Shown here: positions 11,814 through 24,025 of the stretch, in pieces
Numbering within the stretch: the stretch's first letter is position 1
Layout of the letters: each line of letters starts with the position of its first letter
Assembly (NCBI GenBank): GCA_023078685.1
Contig: JALGAS010000008.1
Coordinates: 2,480,001-2,544,000, forward strand
DNA: 64,000 bases
Origin: Neopestalotiopsis rosae
Lineage: Eukaryota; Ascomycota; Sordariomycetes; Amphisphaeriales; Sporocadaceae
Reading direction: 5' to 3'
The notes under the pieces: generated by a model
What the model saw: only the letters and a program-made list of their open reading frames with translations
Databases searched by the model: none
What the model was told of the DNA's origin: nothing
Position numbers and translations under genes: made by a program

Positions 11814-12805
11814 CTTGAAGGGTCGCAGGAGCGATTGACTGGCTAATGTACACAATCAATGAAGGAAAAAGGCAAAAGCCTGAAGAGGGAGAGATATAAT
11901 AGTCGACCTCGAGCTTCCACTTGGAGGGGACAAAGAGCGGGCTACTCCACGAGAGGCTGCGAAGTAAGCGACGGGACTTCTTAAAGAGTCGGCGTGGGAA
12001 GCTTGGGAGCCGGGAAATATTTCTAAAATCAGCCCACCTCTTCCTCAAGTGTTGAGAGAGCGAGAAGCTCCGATGCTGGGCGCTGGGGGGCAGACGCAGA
12101 CGGGACCCCTGGATGGGCGACAGCTGCAGGACACTTGCGGGCCACCCCAGAAATATGGAAATCTGGGTGAGAAATCGCGATATAGACGCCCAGAGCCCCC
12201 GCAAAATAGCGGTACGACCAAAAGTGCCAGGTGCCGAGGGGCCCGTTCAGCACAAGTGGTTAACTTGCCGCAACAGAGTTTAGCGGGCACCTCACCCACG
12301 ACACGTCTGATGCATTGCGATTCGAGGGGCGGTTTACAAATACCGTTCCCGTCCTTCTGGTAGATTTCCGCCGGGACTGCCGTATGGGGATACCAAAGCA
12401 AAGTCACACACATCCTGAATCGCTCACCGGCCCATCTAGTAGAACCCCGACGTCACTGTTCCAGTCATGATTTAGACTTTACTTCTGGGTCGTATAGTAC
12501 TTCCAGTCTGGACTCTCTCGAGTCTCGCTACTAGCGGAACGCCCTAGTTCAGGACCCCAGGGCACATGCCATCTTCGCGCCGATAAATCGGAGAGCCATC
12601 TTCTGCATACCGACCAACTTTCCCTATTGACTCCGAGAAACCGGAACCACAACCTCTTTCTCTATCAGCTGCTAAGTTGCACACCCCACTTATTGGACAG
12701 TCCCCAAGTTCTCAAGGAGGATTTACCGAGAACTCCCTCCGTGACATAAGTGGGGGTCCATCATCACTCGTTCCTCTTGCTTTTGTCGGAATCGGAACGA
12801 TCAGC
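11814..12805. promoter_or_regulatory. Divergent promoter between CBR1 and the NGI1-like gene
   Basis: Intergenic region of 992 bp between two outward-facing start codons. No coding frame is supported in it. It should hold both promoters and leaders. No specific site was identified with confidence. Confidence 0.45.
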
Positions 12806-13510
12806 ATGGGTGACCATATCGAGGAACCCCCGTTTCCCTTGACGGATGTGGACAAATGGGTACTCTCTTTAACGGACGAGGAGTTCAAGTATCACGATTG
12901 GGAGGATATGCGCATAATCATTAGTAAGTTCTATATTGATGTGCCTCATCTGTCTGTCTCGTCATTGCCTTGTCGGTACATTTTGGGCTGAGCGACGACA
13001 ATAGAGGAGAACAACCTCTCAGTTTTGAAGCGCAAACCGTCCGACCTGCGTAGATATATGAAGTGGACGGCAGAAACCAAAGCAGAATATGGCTCCATGA
13101 CACAGTACCTACTCGCTCATCGACTTCCAAAGATCTGGGGTGGTCCTCCTTTCACGCCCAAGTCCAACATTCCGTTTGAAGATCCATCCGACTATAGCGT
13201 TCTACTGAATGACTGGCCTTATGGACTCACGTCCGATATAACCCATATCGTGGTTTGGTCGAGAACACCCATCAAGACTGACGCCCAGACTGGCGATATG
13301 ACCCCAGAGAGTAGAAGCACCATTCAAGATTTCGTGCAAAGGTTCTTCATGGACAGATTGGGACCTGGCGGGGAGGATCGAGTCCTCTGGTTCAAGAATT
13401 GGGTCGCCCTCCAAAGCGTTCCAGCCTTGGAGCACATCCATCTGATGGTAAAAGACGTCGGACAGGACATCTTAGACGAGTGGACCCGCAAGATCGACGG
13501 CCACGAATAG
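12806..13510 (+). CDS. NGI1: DUF3605 family protein (N-acetylglucosamine-induced protein 1-like)
   Basis: Two exons (12806-12923 and 13005-13510) joined across an 81-nt intron with a GTAAGT donor give 207 residues. The product carries the DUF3605 pattern: a dimerising-looking acidic N-terminus, a central DITHIVVWSRTPI strand and a C-terminal VLWFKNWVALQSVPALEHIHLM block. Members are known in fungi as N-acetylglucosamine-induced protein 1. Their biochemical role is not established, so no reaction is assigned. No signal peptide or membrane segment is seen, which suggests a soluble intracellular protein. The start codon is the first ATG of the exon-1 frame that keeps the conserved N-terminus. 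Its 3' end faces SND2, with only 81 bp between the two stop codons. Confidence 0.85.
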
Positions 13511-13591
13511 ACATTAAAGTATAGACTAGATCGAGAAGAATGCGATTCTTTCCCAGCCTACACGCCATGTCGAGCACCTCCAATCTGGTGT

Positions 13592-14083
13592 TTACGCAGC
13601 TCGCCGTTGCTTGCGATTGCCGGCACCCTGGGGCATGGGGGCTCCCTCGGGAGGCGGCTGCATGCCTCCGGCCATGTTTCGGGCAGCACTCATGAACCCC
13701 CAACCCTTGATGACTGCAAAGACGGGGACTGCCAACCATAGAAGCCAACCCCCGTTTCCGAAGAGAATGACCGTGATGACGCTGGCCCACGTGACCCAAA
13801 TGATGTCCCACATGTATTCCGTCAGGCCAGGTGCGTTCAAGTCCTCACCGGCCGTTCTGAGCGCCTTGGTGGTGGGATCATACTTTGGGCGACCAGTCGA
13901 CTCGAGAATATACTCGCAGATGAAAGCCGGGATAGAGAGGATGATATAGTAGAGCAGAGACCGGCGCCTGAAGAGGACGTTGGAGAGCACGAATAATGTG
14001 TTGACAATAAGAGTGCCAAGATGGAGGTTCTTAAGAGCCTCTGCATTAGACTTGGCCCTGTCCTTTCTCGCCTTCTGAGCCAT
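13592..14083 (-). CDS. SND2: SRP-independent targeting protein SND2 / TMEM208 family
   Basis: Intronless gene of 163 residues. A short basic N-terminus (AQKARKDRAKSNAEAL) is followed by hydrophobic helices near residues 25-45, 48-62 and 92-130, including WASVITVILFGNGGWLLWL. The polar tail is Gly/Met/Pro-rich and ends in RKQRRAA. This is the TMEM208/Snd2 (DUF788) layout. Snd2 is an ER membrane component of the SND route, which delivers proteins with internal or C-terminal membrane segments to the translocon without SRP. Length and topology match the family. The gene is convergent with the NGI1-like gene and divergent from CDC27. Confidence 0.88.
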   Translation of the reverse strand: MAQKARKDRAKSNAEALKNLHLGTLIVNTLFVLSNVLFRRRSLLYYIILSIPAFICEYILESTGRPKYDPTTKALRTAGEDLNAPGLTEYMWDIIWVTWASVITVILFGNGGWLLWLAVPVFAVIKGWGFMSAARNMAGGMQPPPEGAPMPQGAGNRKQRRAA

Positions 14084-15231
14084 TTTGAAACCGTGCTTAA
14101 GGTTAGACTTGAATGTCGTTCAGGAGTCAGGTGTCGTGGAATGACAAGTGTCTTGATGAGATGCCGTGGTCGTCTCTTCCTGAGTTGTAGTGATGTCAGG
14201 CTGTGGTATGATCCCAACAAAGTGGATGCAGTGCAGGTGACCAGATATGAAAGGGTCGGTCTAACCGATTGAGTGTTGTGTATAGTACACGCGTGATTGA
14301 TTGATCAAGAAGACACACGCACACAAAAAGATGAGGCTGAAGTGGGATTCGGGCGGACTGGAGCCAAACCAGGTCGTGCGAGTGGCTATCTAGACTTTTA
14401 CGGTTAGGCGCCCGCAACCCTTCCCGGCTGATTGATGATTGTTGCTGGGCGGCCACAACACCGGGGTCTTGGACACTTGGGCGGCCGGTTCCAGGCAGTC
14501 GCCCAGCCAATCACAGGCATGTTTGGTGCTTCCACCACAACATTGAGAAGCTCGGACGGCAACCAGGGAACGCCTGTCAACGGTCATCCCATGCCACCTT
14601 TTTGACTTTCACAGCCTGGAAGCGACAGAGAGAGTGAAGGGCTTTATTTTCCTTCTGGACGACGATCGTGGAGGCTGCTAATAGGTCATTTGCAGAAGAC
14701 AACCTTGGACAGGTTTCTCATCTGCTAGGAAAGAAGCGGTCAATTTGCGAAATCCTGCGATTCTCGGACGAAACCGTCATGCAGTAACGGGTCCAGCAAC
14801 TCTCGTGCCCAACCTTCGATTTTGGTGCACGTACGTCGCCTCAGATGCGTGAGCGAGGAAGCAACGAACAGGACTTTGCGCCAACCCTCGTCCTCCTACA
14901 CCACGACCAAGAGCCTTCCCGATCTCCCAAGGTTGTGCTCTGAGCTGCCGACTTCCACCTACGGATTTCAAACCAGCGTTTCATCCGACCCTCGCACCAC
15001 ATCGCTCGATTCCTTCTGGAGGGCTTGCTGCCGCGCTCACAGACACGGAGACTCGCCTGCACAGTTTGTGTCGCTGTAACCTGGCCACGACAGCAGGCTC
15101 GATAGAATTTGCAGGTAGCAGTCGACAATTTACACCCGCCCGTACCGACCGTATACGCGGCACCTCATGGCCATACGCAGATAGCCTCCGTGTTTCTTGC
15201 ACCGCCCTACCCATCACGAGCGACATCCGTC
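14084..15231. promoter_or_regulatory. Divergent promoter between SND2 and CDC27
   Basis: Intergenic region of 1.15 kb between outward-facing starts. An open frame runs upstream of the CDC27 start from about 15109, but it has no ATG and is probably leader. No coding content is supported. Confidence 0.45.
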
Positions 15232-17777
15232 ATGGGACCCTCAACACAGGCCGTAACAGGCCAGTTGAGACAGCTCATTTACTATCATCTCGACAATATC
15301 AATTACGAGAATGCCCTATTCTACGCCGAGAGACTTGTTGCCCACGACCCGCGCTCCAGCGAAACCGCCTACCTCGTTTCCCTCAGCTACTTTCGCCTGG
15401 GCGACTACCGTGCCGCGCACGAGTTCAGCAAGCCTCTTGGCTACCGGGGTGTACATTTAGGTTGCGCATACACATTCGCGCAGGCTTGCCTGGTCCTCGA
15501 ACGCTATAGGGATGGCATCGCGGCCTTGGAGAAGTCTCGAGGGTTATGGACCAACAAATTCAGCTTTGGGAAACACGGTCCTTCGACTCGGGCTTCGAAT
15601 CCCGATTCTGCCAGCGTTGCCTGCTTACTTGGTAAATTGTACCGAGCCTATGACGACAAGAAAAAGGCCATTTCCTGTTTCGAGGAGTCGCTGAAAATCA
15701 ATCCCTTCATGTGGGACGCTTTCACTGCATTATGCGACATGGGTGCGAATATTAGGACGCAGAATGTTTTCAAACTGAACGAGGCCCTCCTTCAAGGATT
15801 CGAATCCGACCAGATAAATGGTGTCTTGTCGGAGCAAAATGGCACCAATGCATCTGAGATCCCGGTTTCCAGGAAAGCAGCGCAACGAAATGTGCACCAT
15901 GGACCGTCGGATCCATTCGACCCCCACAAATCCACGGACAGTGAAGTTCTCACAGGCAACAACTTGCTATCAACGTCGATTACAGAGAACGATTTCATGC
16001 TCAAAATTAGTGCAGCGCGCTCTAGAATGGCTGGCAGCACAATACCAGTGCCCGACGGCTTGGACGCGTCATTGACGACCAATGCCGATCCTCCATATGT
16101 TGCTCGGACAGGATATCCTCCTGAACCACCGACCCACGGAGCACCTCGAAAGATCAAGACTGCTTCAGCAACTGAATCATCAAACTTGCCAGATGCACCA
16201 CCCAGAGTGGGTTATCGGCTCGGGACGCGGCGCACCCAGCGGCAGCAGGACAAGGTGCATGATGAACATTCTGCAGAACCGTCACATCCCCATATGTTGA
16301 GAGCTTCCGCATCAGCAGCAGTTTCTGGCATCGAGAGGAAACGAACTGTATCTGGTCAACCAGTTCAGCCTAGGCAACAGTCTGAAGAACCTGGAGCACC
16401 ACCACGGCGAAGTACAAGAATCAACATGTTCAAAGGTACTAATGCAAAGACCAACTCGGGATCTGCAACGGTTGGTGCCGTCCCTGCACGAGAATTGAAG
16501 AAGGCTAGGCCCCCAATTTCAAGGATCATGCGACCTACCTCAGCTGGCGGACCAAGTGTTGGCAGAGCTGTGAGCGGGAACCGGAAACCGGTCGAAGATC
16601 ACGGCATGGATGTCGACCACGCCGAGGCACCCAGGGTAAAGGAGCCGCATCCACATCCTCCAGCAGTGAAAACCATCGAGCCAGAAGCTGCCAAGGTAGA
16701 GGAGGCTATGAAATCCCTTCTCAGTCTCTTGAAGGCTTTCGGTTCTGGTTATCTCGCTTTGTCGCAGTTTCAGTGCTCTGATGCACTAGTGGCATACAAC
16801 TCACTGCCTTCGGGACATAAGAACACCCCTTGGGTATTATCGCAGATGGGTCGAGCCTACTATGAGCAAGCATCATATGCAAAGGCTGAGGAATGCTATA
16901 GAAAGCTGCGCGTTTTGGCGCCTTCTCGCATTGAAGATATGGAAGTCTACTCGACAATTCTGTGGTTCCTCAAGCGAGAAATCGACTTGTCCTTTTTGGC
17001 ACACGAGCTAGTCGACTCCTCGTGGAATAGCCCACAAGCATGGTGCGCACTGGGTAACGCATGGTCGTTGGCCCGCGACCACGAACAAGCGCTTCGGTGC
17101 TTTAAGCGCGCCACGCAGCTGGATTCAAAGTTTGCCTACGCATACACCTTGCAAGGCCACGAACATGTCGCCAATGAAGAATACGACAAGGCTCTCACAG
17201 CCTACCGCCAGGCAATATCGGCGGACCGGCGCCATTACAATGCATACTATGGTATTGGTCGCGTGTACGAGAAGCTTGGTAACTACGACAAGGCATACGC
17301 GCACTTCCATTCTGCTTCCGTCATCAATCCCACGAATGCGGTTTTGATTTGTTGCATTGGAAACGTCTTGGAGAAGCAGCGCCAAACGATTCAGGCGTTG
17401 CAATACTTCAGCAAAGCCACGGAATTGGCACCAAATGCTGCACAAACACGATACAAGAAGGCCCGCGCTCTCTTGGCCCTCGGTCAGTTTGAAGCTGCTC
17501 AGACGGAACTTGAGATTCTAAAGGACCTTGCGCCTGACGAGGCCACGGTGCATTTCCTCCTTGGTAAATTGTACAAATGCCTTGGTGACAATGGCGCCGC
17601 CATTAGGCACTTTACTATTGCTTTGAACTTGGATCCAAAGGTAATCTTCTCCCCTGCTATATAAGCCACAGATGCACAAATACTGACTTGATGCTCTCTC
17701 AGGCAAACCAACAGATCAAAGAGGCGATTGAAAGTCTAGAAGACGAGGAAGGCTACGAGGACTCCATGATGGCATGA
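15232..17777 (+). CDS. CDC27: Anaphase-promoting complex subunit 3 (CDC27), TPR protein
   Basis: Two exons: 15232-17640, then 17703-17777 after a 62-nt intron that follows LDPK. They encode 827 residues. The start GPSTQAVTGQLRQLIYYHLDN matches the family N-terminus. TPR-like repeats fill roughly residues 20-190. A long polar, disordered linker spans about 220-490. A C-terminal TPR array follows from about 500 to 800, including WCALGNAWSLARDHEQALRCF and YNAYYGIGRVYEKLGNYDKAYAHF. The tail is acidic (EDEEGYEDSM). CDC27/APC3 is a scaffold of the APC/C ubiquitin ligase. Its C-terminal TPR groove binds the IR tails of Cdc20/Cdh1 and Apc10 to trigger mitotic exit. The linker is the usual site of mitotic phosphorylation in the family. 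An upstream in-frame extension without an ATG was not used. Assignment is firm. Confidence 0.95.
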
Positions 17778-19204
17778 TGCTAGCCTGTCAAGAGTCTTGC
17801 ATTGAATTGCATGTCTGTGACAAGCCGGCCTTTTGTGTATGCATATTTTTCAGCAGCATGGGATAGGTCCTAGGCAAAGTTTGGAGAATGTGCGAATTCT
17901 GGTTCAGACTGGAATTATGAGGTGATGAGATCAGACAGAATGACTTATTGTCTGAACATGATATTGGTTTGGCATCGCAAAGGCGTTTTGGTATCAACAG
18001 GAGGAAACAACTCGTAGTCGCATTTAATGTCGAGGCTTAGAGTTAACCTGCACAAAGGCAGCCGGTCATCTCGTTCCAAAAGAGCAGTACCGCACAGGAT
18101 TGTGGACATGTACATTAAGAAAGCTGCGGTAGGATGGCTCTGGGCTGGACGAGAAAGAATTGACGGTGACCGTCTTCACGAGCATATAATATAAGAATAC
18201 CAGAGAATAGTGTTACTTGGCTTGACCATTTCCAGATCTTTGATTGCTCAAGTGCTAACCTAGCTGATTTGGTTATGAAATGGTCTGATATCTAGGGGTG
18301 TAGTCTAAGTTTTGATCTACATGTACCAAGATATGTGCTGACTCGTGCGGGGCTGCTTCCTAGCTACCGATATACAAGACTATGATCATCATGCCTGGAG
18401 CCCGAGGCGTCTATCCTAATAAAAGAAGAGGACAGGACAAAGGACAAAGCATGCAGTCTCCAAGCCTTTGGTCAGCTTACCTGAGCGACAGCGCTAAGCG
18501 AGCTAAGAGAGCAAACGATTCACAAAGTAAGGCCAATAAATCTGCAATATGCCATGCTATACTTTGCTATCTCTTACAGACTCCGATGATACAATAAGCT
18601 TTAAGGCTTGAACAAGATTAAGGTAACGATACTTTTTGTGCAATGTTGATCATAGAGTTCCATTCCTATCGTGAATAGAGTAAGTATGTATTGTTGTTAA
18701 AACAGGCGACGCACAGGCCTGATTGGACAAAGTCGCGTTGTTATGGGCCTTGCATATGCATACTAGTGTAAGCACGGACCCTTTTTTCCCTCCTAGACTC
18801 GGTTATCCGCCCGAAAAACGCCAGCAAAATAACAGCCATAATACGGATGCTCCTGCACCCCGGATCAGACACTCGATTGGAATTAAAAAAGAACGACCCC
18901 CCAGGCGGGTGCTGATTTTTTAAAACAACGGCCAATAACCACCCCAAAGCAGTCTAGTGCCTCAGCCAAAACCCGCCAAATCAGTCGCAACTGGGGACCC
19001 AAGGCTGCTGCACAATCAGTAACTGCGCTTTCCCTCACAAATAAATCCAAAGCCCCCGGGATCCTCGCCATTCTCCCGTTTCTCCTCCTTTCCCCTTTAC
19101 AGCAATCAAAGCCAACTGCAATATCATCAACAATTGACCGTCGCGTCATCAACTGCATCCACTTTATCATCTAAACACATTCACACTCAACCCCATCAAT
19201 CAAG
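17778..19204. promoter_or_regulatory. Gene-free stretch, 1.4 kb, upstream of histone H4
   Basis: Contains the CDC27 3' region and the H4 promoter. CCAAT-type sites are visible: ATTGG at 18722-18726 and 18876-18880, and CCAAT at 18932-18936, about 270-480 bp before the H4 start. No divergent histone H3 gene is present, although many ascomycete H4 genes have one. Confidence 0.5.
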
Positions 19205-19796
<592 letters not shown>

Positions 19797-20488
19797 GCAG
19801 CGCAATTTCTTGCGTTGTGTCTCCTTCGGGAGTTATCTCAATTCTGCGATTTGCGGTAATGGTTGGCATGATACACTACTGGCGTTTTGGACTTTTGCAC
19901 AAAGGGGAAATTATGGTTTTGCGTATGATTTGAATAATTGCGAACGGGCACTGTCGAGCTCAGAATCCGGAACGGAGAAGCCGACTAGAGCATAGCCACG
20001 CAAACTACACTACATGATACTGAATCAACTCGAGCGCTTTGCTTCGGCGGCGCCAATATGAACAAATAATATCCACGTCTTTATTGTGATGAATTATCCC
20101 ATGCTGTAAACATTCGACCTTTGCGGTCAGATATGCAACGCATGTGACCAGTGTGATGTCTAGCTTGGTTATTGTATACCTGAACTCCGTAACTCCAGGC
20201 TTGATGGAATTCACCCTTTTCTATCTTTTGTCTTGGGTATGCCCCTCACTTCTTTCAAGCCTTTGCCAGATCGCAATAAGATGCCCACGACTCCCAGCAG
20301 ATGTGGCCTGTAATGCACAGTCACACAAGATCTTGGCCATCCGTCGTAGTTCTTTAATTTCGATACCGCAACATGAGCACTCTGCAATGCCCTGCGGCTT
20401 GAGAAGCATGACAGAGTGTTGGGTATCATCGTATCGTCGTATTGTTGTTATGCCCCCATGTAGATTCTCTTCCCCATAGGACAAGAAT
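19797..20488. other. Convergent 3' intergenic region, H4/TRS20
   Basis: About 690 bp between two stop codons facing each other. No coding frame or RNA gene is seen; it should hold both 3' untranslated regions. Confidence 0.45.
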
Positions 20489-21089
20489 CTACAGGTACTT
20501 TCTCCCGGCAGCAGCGACGCGCTGGCGAAAGACGGGGCTGGTGACCTCCATATTGACGCGGTAAAAGGGGCTCATGCAGGCTTTCACCCAGTTCTCGTAG
20601 ACCTCGGTGAAGAAGCTGCGGACGGCCTCCTCCGTCTGCGGCGAGGTCGGGTTGGCGGCGATGCTGGTGCTCGAGGAGCGCGAGGCCGACGAGGACGAGC
20701 CGCCGCCGGCGGCGGACGAGGGCTGGACGGGCTGGTGCAGGAGTAGGAACTTTACGTTGCTGGGCGTTACGAAGCAGGATATGTACGAGTTGAAGAAGCG
20801 GTCGACGTGCTTGAGGTACCTGTGAAGAGAAACGGGGTGATAAGGTTAGTCTTGCGGTCTACTTTGGTGCAGCGCAGAGCTCATGGCGGAATATTTCTGT
20901 TTACATTTGGCTGGTCCCCCATTGCACCTCTTCCACGATGTCCAGGGACGAGTGCACGATGAACTGGTTCATATGCCGCGACTCCTCGCTGAAGCGCGAC
21001 TGCCCGTCGCCGCCTTGCTTCGAGGTCCCGAACTCGTGCTCGAACAGCGGGTTGTCCTGCGTGCCGATGACGACAAAGTAGTATGACAT
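20489..21089 (-). CDS. TRS20: TRAPP complex subunit 2 (sedlin, Trs20)
   Basis: Two exons (21089-20905 and 20819-20489) join over an 85-nt intron to 171 residues. The first exon reads SYYFVVIGTQDNPLFEHEFG and continues to HMNQFIVHSSLDIVEEVQW. The second begins YLKHVDRFFNSYISCFVTPS and ends with an FFTEVYENWVKACMSPFY block, all diagnostic of sedlin/TRAPPC2 (longin-like fold). The protein is a core adaptor of TRAPP, the multisubunit GEF for Ypt1/Rab1 in ER-to-Golgi traffic and in autophagy. A Ser/Ala/Gly-rich insert of about 25-30 residues (AAGGGSSSSASRSSS) interrupts the fold between strand and helix, making the protein longer than the ~140-175 residues usual elsewhere. It is divergent from mL60, with 452 bp between the start codons. 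Confidence 0.92.
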
Positions 21090-21541
21090 GGTGGGCAAGG
21101 CTTCGCGGTGTGATGTGATTCAAAAGTGTGTTTGATCAAGAGGGACGTTTTGTTATCGTAATATCATGGGTATCATTCGAGTCGGGCGCAAGTTGTCATA
21201 TGCTTTTCGAGATCTCCCCGGATCCGATGTTCAATACGGCGCATCACGGGCGGTCGGTCCCTCTACAGGTGTTGAGAGCTTGCGGACGAGCTAGCCTGGG
21301 GCTGTCCCCTTGTGGTGGGGCCGTTGTTCATTGTGGAGAGTTCTTCTTATGGCTCCGGATTCCATGGGCTATTGGGACTGGCAGGACTGGACGGGCATTG
21401 ATTGTGGCACGTGCACCCCAAATCGTAGTTCTCGAACTTTTTGTGAAGCTGCTCCAAACCGCGAAGCGACCGTTTCTTGGGGAGAGAGAGGATCATTTAT
21501 ACGATTCCATTCTCCAACCACCACACATCACCAGACACACA
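21090..21541. promoter_or_regulatory. Divergent promoter between TRS20 and mL60
   Basis: 452 bp between outward-facing start codons; must contain both promoters. No coding content is supported. Confidence 0.45.
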
Positions 21542-22151
21542 ATGTTTGGTTTCGGCGCATTCAGGGCGACGAATCCGCTCTCGTCGGGTCTTCTATGGTA
21601 CGTCAAGGATACAATGGCAAGCCTCTGACAGCATGCAACAGGGCCTACTCGGGTTCTCCCATCAACCGGTCCCAGTAGTCACGGTGTTCGTGGACCAATT
21701 GTACTGACATTTCGCAAATTTTACAGGAAGACCCCATGGCGCCTGTCGAAATTCCAGAAGCTGAGGCAACGAAGAAGACTGCGGGCCGTCGACTCGGTGA
21801 TTGCGACCCTGGACGCTGCGCTGGCCAAGAAGGGCGAGTCGGTCAAGAGCATCGAGACGTGGAAGCAGGAGATGCCGACCGAGGCTGAGATGCTGCCTCG
21901 CGACAAGTACACCATGTTTGACCGCAAGGAGAAGAGATACAGAAAGGGAATTCACAGTGAGTTTTGGGCCCTTGATGATCCTTTGGAGACGAGGCGTGCG
22001 AATCGCAGCAACGAAACGTTGGAAGTGGATGCGCAACAACGGGCGAAGGATGTGTGTGCACTTGTTTTGTGGCAATTGGCTGACTTGGTGAACAACAGAG
22101 CTACCAAAGTGGACGAGAGTATCCCAGAGAGTCAACCCTCCAGGTTACTAA
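21542..22151 (+). CDS. MRPL31: Mitochondrial large ribosomal subunit protein mL60 (MRPL31)
   Basis: Three exons (21542-21597, 21727-21956, 22099-22151) give 112 residues. The order FGFGAFRATNPLSSGLLW, then KTPWRLSKFQKLRQRRRLRAV, then EMPTEAEMLPRDKYTMFDRK and RRYRKGIH, ending LPKWTRVSQRVNPPGY, is the fungal mL60/Mrpl31 pattern. It is a structural protein of the mitochondrial 54S ribosomal subunit. The basic N-terminal region suits import and rRNA binding. Introns are 129 and 142 nt. Both splice in frame and neither leaves a usable long frame unspliced, so the real product only appears after splicing. It converges with CBC2 across about 400 bp. Confidence 0.93.
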
Positions 22152-22559
22152 AGGAGCTGTATGGGTGGAGTGGCATACGCCTTCTTTTCTGGGCGGACCA
22201 ACACGAACGAAACGCATCGCTTCAGTCCTCGGAGCATCCCCTGCTTGGGATATTGTCATCACCATAAGCGAACATTGATGCCGGGCACGACAAGGTGCAG
22301 ACAGACAAGCAGTCTCTTGACAATAGGATTGCAATGTACATTACTGTAACAGATCATACGGGCTTTAGAGGACAGGCTCTCTCTGTACATGGGATATAGA
22401 CGATTTTGATACTTAAAAAGTAAAACATCTCAAAGCTCTCTGTTGTTCCCTTTGCCTATACCTGGCCAGTATATTCTCAAAGTTCCGAGCTTTCGCTGGC
22501 CTCTGCCGAGGGTATCTCATATTCATACAAGTCAAGCGCCCAGCCGCGGCCCAGATGCT
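22152..22559. other. Convergent 3' intergenic region, mL60/CBC2
   Basis: 408 bp between facing stop codons. Nothing else is seen. Confidence 0.45.
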
Positions 22560-23482
22560 TTATCTCAGTCTGCCGTAGTCCTTCTCCATCTGCTCGTCCT
22601 GGCCGTGCTCGCGGTCGCGCTCGTTGTCTCTCATTCTCTCGTCTTGGATGGCACGGCCGAGACCACCACGGCCCTCGTCAAAGTCATCGCGGTACTCGTC
22701 GCGTACTTGGCCGCCCGACTTGCCACGGCCGTACTGACGACCTTCCTCAAAGCCCGGGTCCAAATCCGTCCTGATGATACGCTCGTCCAACTTCGTGCCT
22801 CCAATGTACTTGAGGCAGTCTAAAGCGTCCTGGTGTGTGTAGTACTCGACGAAGCAGAAGCCACATGGAGTCTTTTGGAACCGGTCAAGGCCCATAATGA
22901 GTCGCTTGATTTCACCGCATTTGGAAAAGAGGTCATAAACCTGCTCCTCAGTTGTGTAGAAAGACCTATTTTGCTGTTAGTACTCAATACTAAAAGTAGA
23001 CAGGTGCATATGAGGCAAGTCGGGCACGTATTCAGAACCACCAGAGTCGGCCAGCGCACAACATACCCTCTGCTGGCACTCCGGTCATGCATCGGATTCA
23101 AAAATGAATGGACGAATGGAAGATGGTCCCAAAAAGTCCTACGGCCCGCCTCACTGCAAGGAATGGCTTACAGATTGCCAACATATAATGTAGTGGCGTT
23201 GGCAAGAGGGTCGTCTTCAGGCTTCTCCTCTGCCTTCTGATCAGTCATTTCCGCATCCCCATCTCTGTCGTCGCGGCCACCACGATCATTCCGCCTGCGC
23301 TTGTTATTCTGTATAAAACGGTCAGCGTTCTTGCCCCAAAGAACGGAAACTTGCAGTTGCAGGTCTGAGAAATATGTGGATTCTGGCCAAGCAAGTATGT
23401 ATGTATGTTAACTTACCCTGCTCTGGTAGTAGGCGCTGGGGCGGTCCAGTCTCTCGACTGTGTTTCTGAAACCACCGCGCAT
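22560..23482 (-). CDS. CBC2: Nuclear cap-binding complex small subunit CBP20
   Basis: Three exons (23482-23417, 23308-23172, 22965-22560) give 202 residues. The N-terminus ([21 protein letters not shown]) matches the cap-contacting segment of CBP20, where tyrosines stack on m7G. The RRM follows at about residues 60-135. It has RNP2 as [14 protein letters not shown], split by a 206-nt intron, and RNP1 as PCGFCFVEY, then [26 protein letters not shown]. The C-terminal tail is rich in Arg/Asp/Glu and low in complexity. CBP20 with CBP80 binds the 5' cap of nascent Pol II transcripts and assists splicing, export and decay control. It is divergent from NUP82 over a 543-bp spacer, so two mRNA-export genes share one intergenic region. 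Confidence 0.94.
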
Positions 23483-24025
23483 GGTGACGGTCCTCACTTC
23501 TGCAATTGACTGAATGAAGAAATAAGTTTCGTAGACTGCGTCTGGCCGAAATATCTCAGAGTTGCAAGGTTATTGAAAGTGCTGAATGATGAAGGAAAGA
23601 CTTGGACCAATAAAATACAAGCCCCTACTGAAGGAAAGGCTGCGTGCGCACTCAATCGCTTAGTGGAGCTCGGGCCTTTCTCAATGCTAGAGCTTCTCTC
23701 TGCTTTTAGAATGAACCAGGCAACGCAACGCGACTAGGCTGCGCGCTGCAAGACTTGCAGGGATGCAAGTTTAGCTGTTGCCAGCCCGCTAAAAAGTGCT
23801 TGGAGCTCTCGTTGCTCTGGCTTCCAGGCTTGAGTAGGGCGACCTCAACCTTTGTTACAAACAATTGAACAGCGACCACACCCTCCTCGCCAATTGCAGC
23901 TTTGGCAGTGGCTCGCAAACTACGGAAACACTCTCGATCTGGCTCTTTGCCGTGCAGATGTGTTATTTTTAATACGCGACCCTCCTTGACGACCGCCTCA
24001 CGAGGAGAGAGAGAAAAAAAAAAAC
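23483..24025. promoter_or_regulatory. Divergent promoter between CBC2 and NUP82
   Basis: 543 bp between outward-facing starts. An A-rich leader (24012-24024) directly precedes the NUP82 ATG, a favourable start context. No coding content is supported. Confidence 0.45.

Noticed and set aside
15066..15509. 147-codon plus-strand frame at the CDC27 start
   Set aside because: It overlaps the conserved CDC27 N-terminus in another frame and has no family resemblance.
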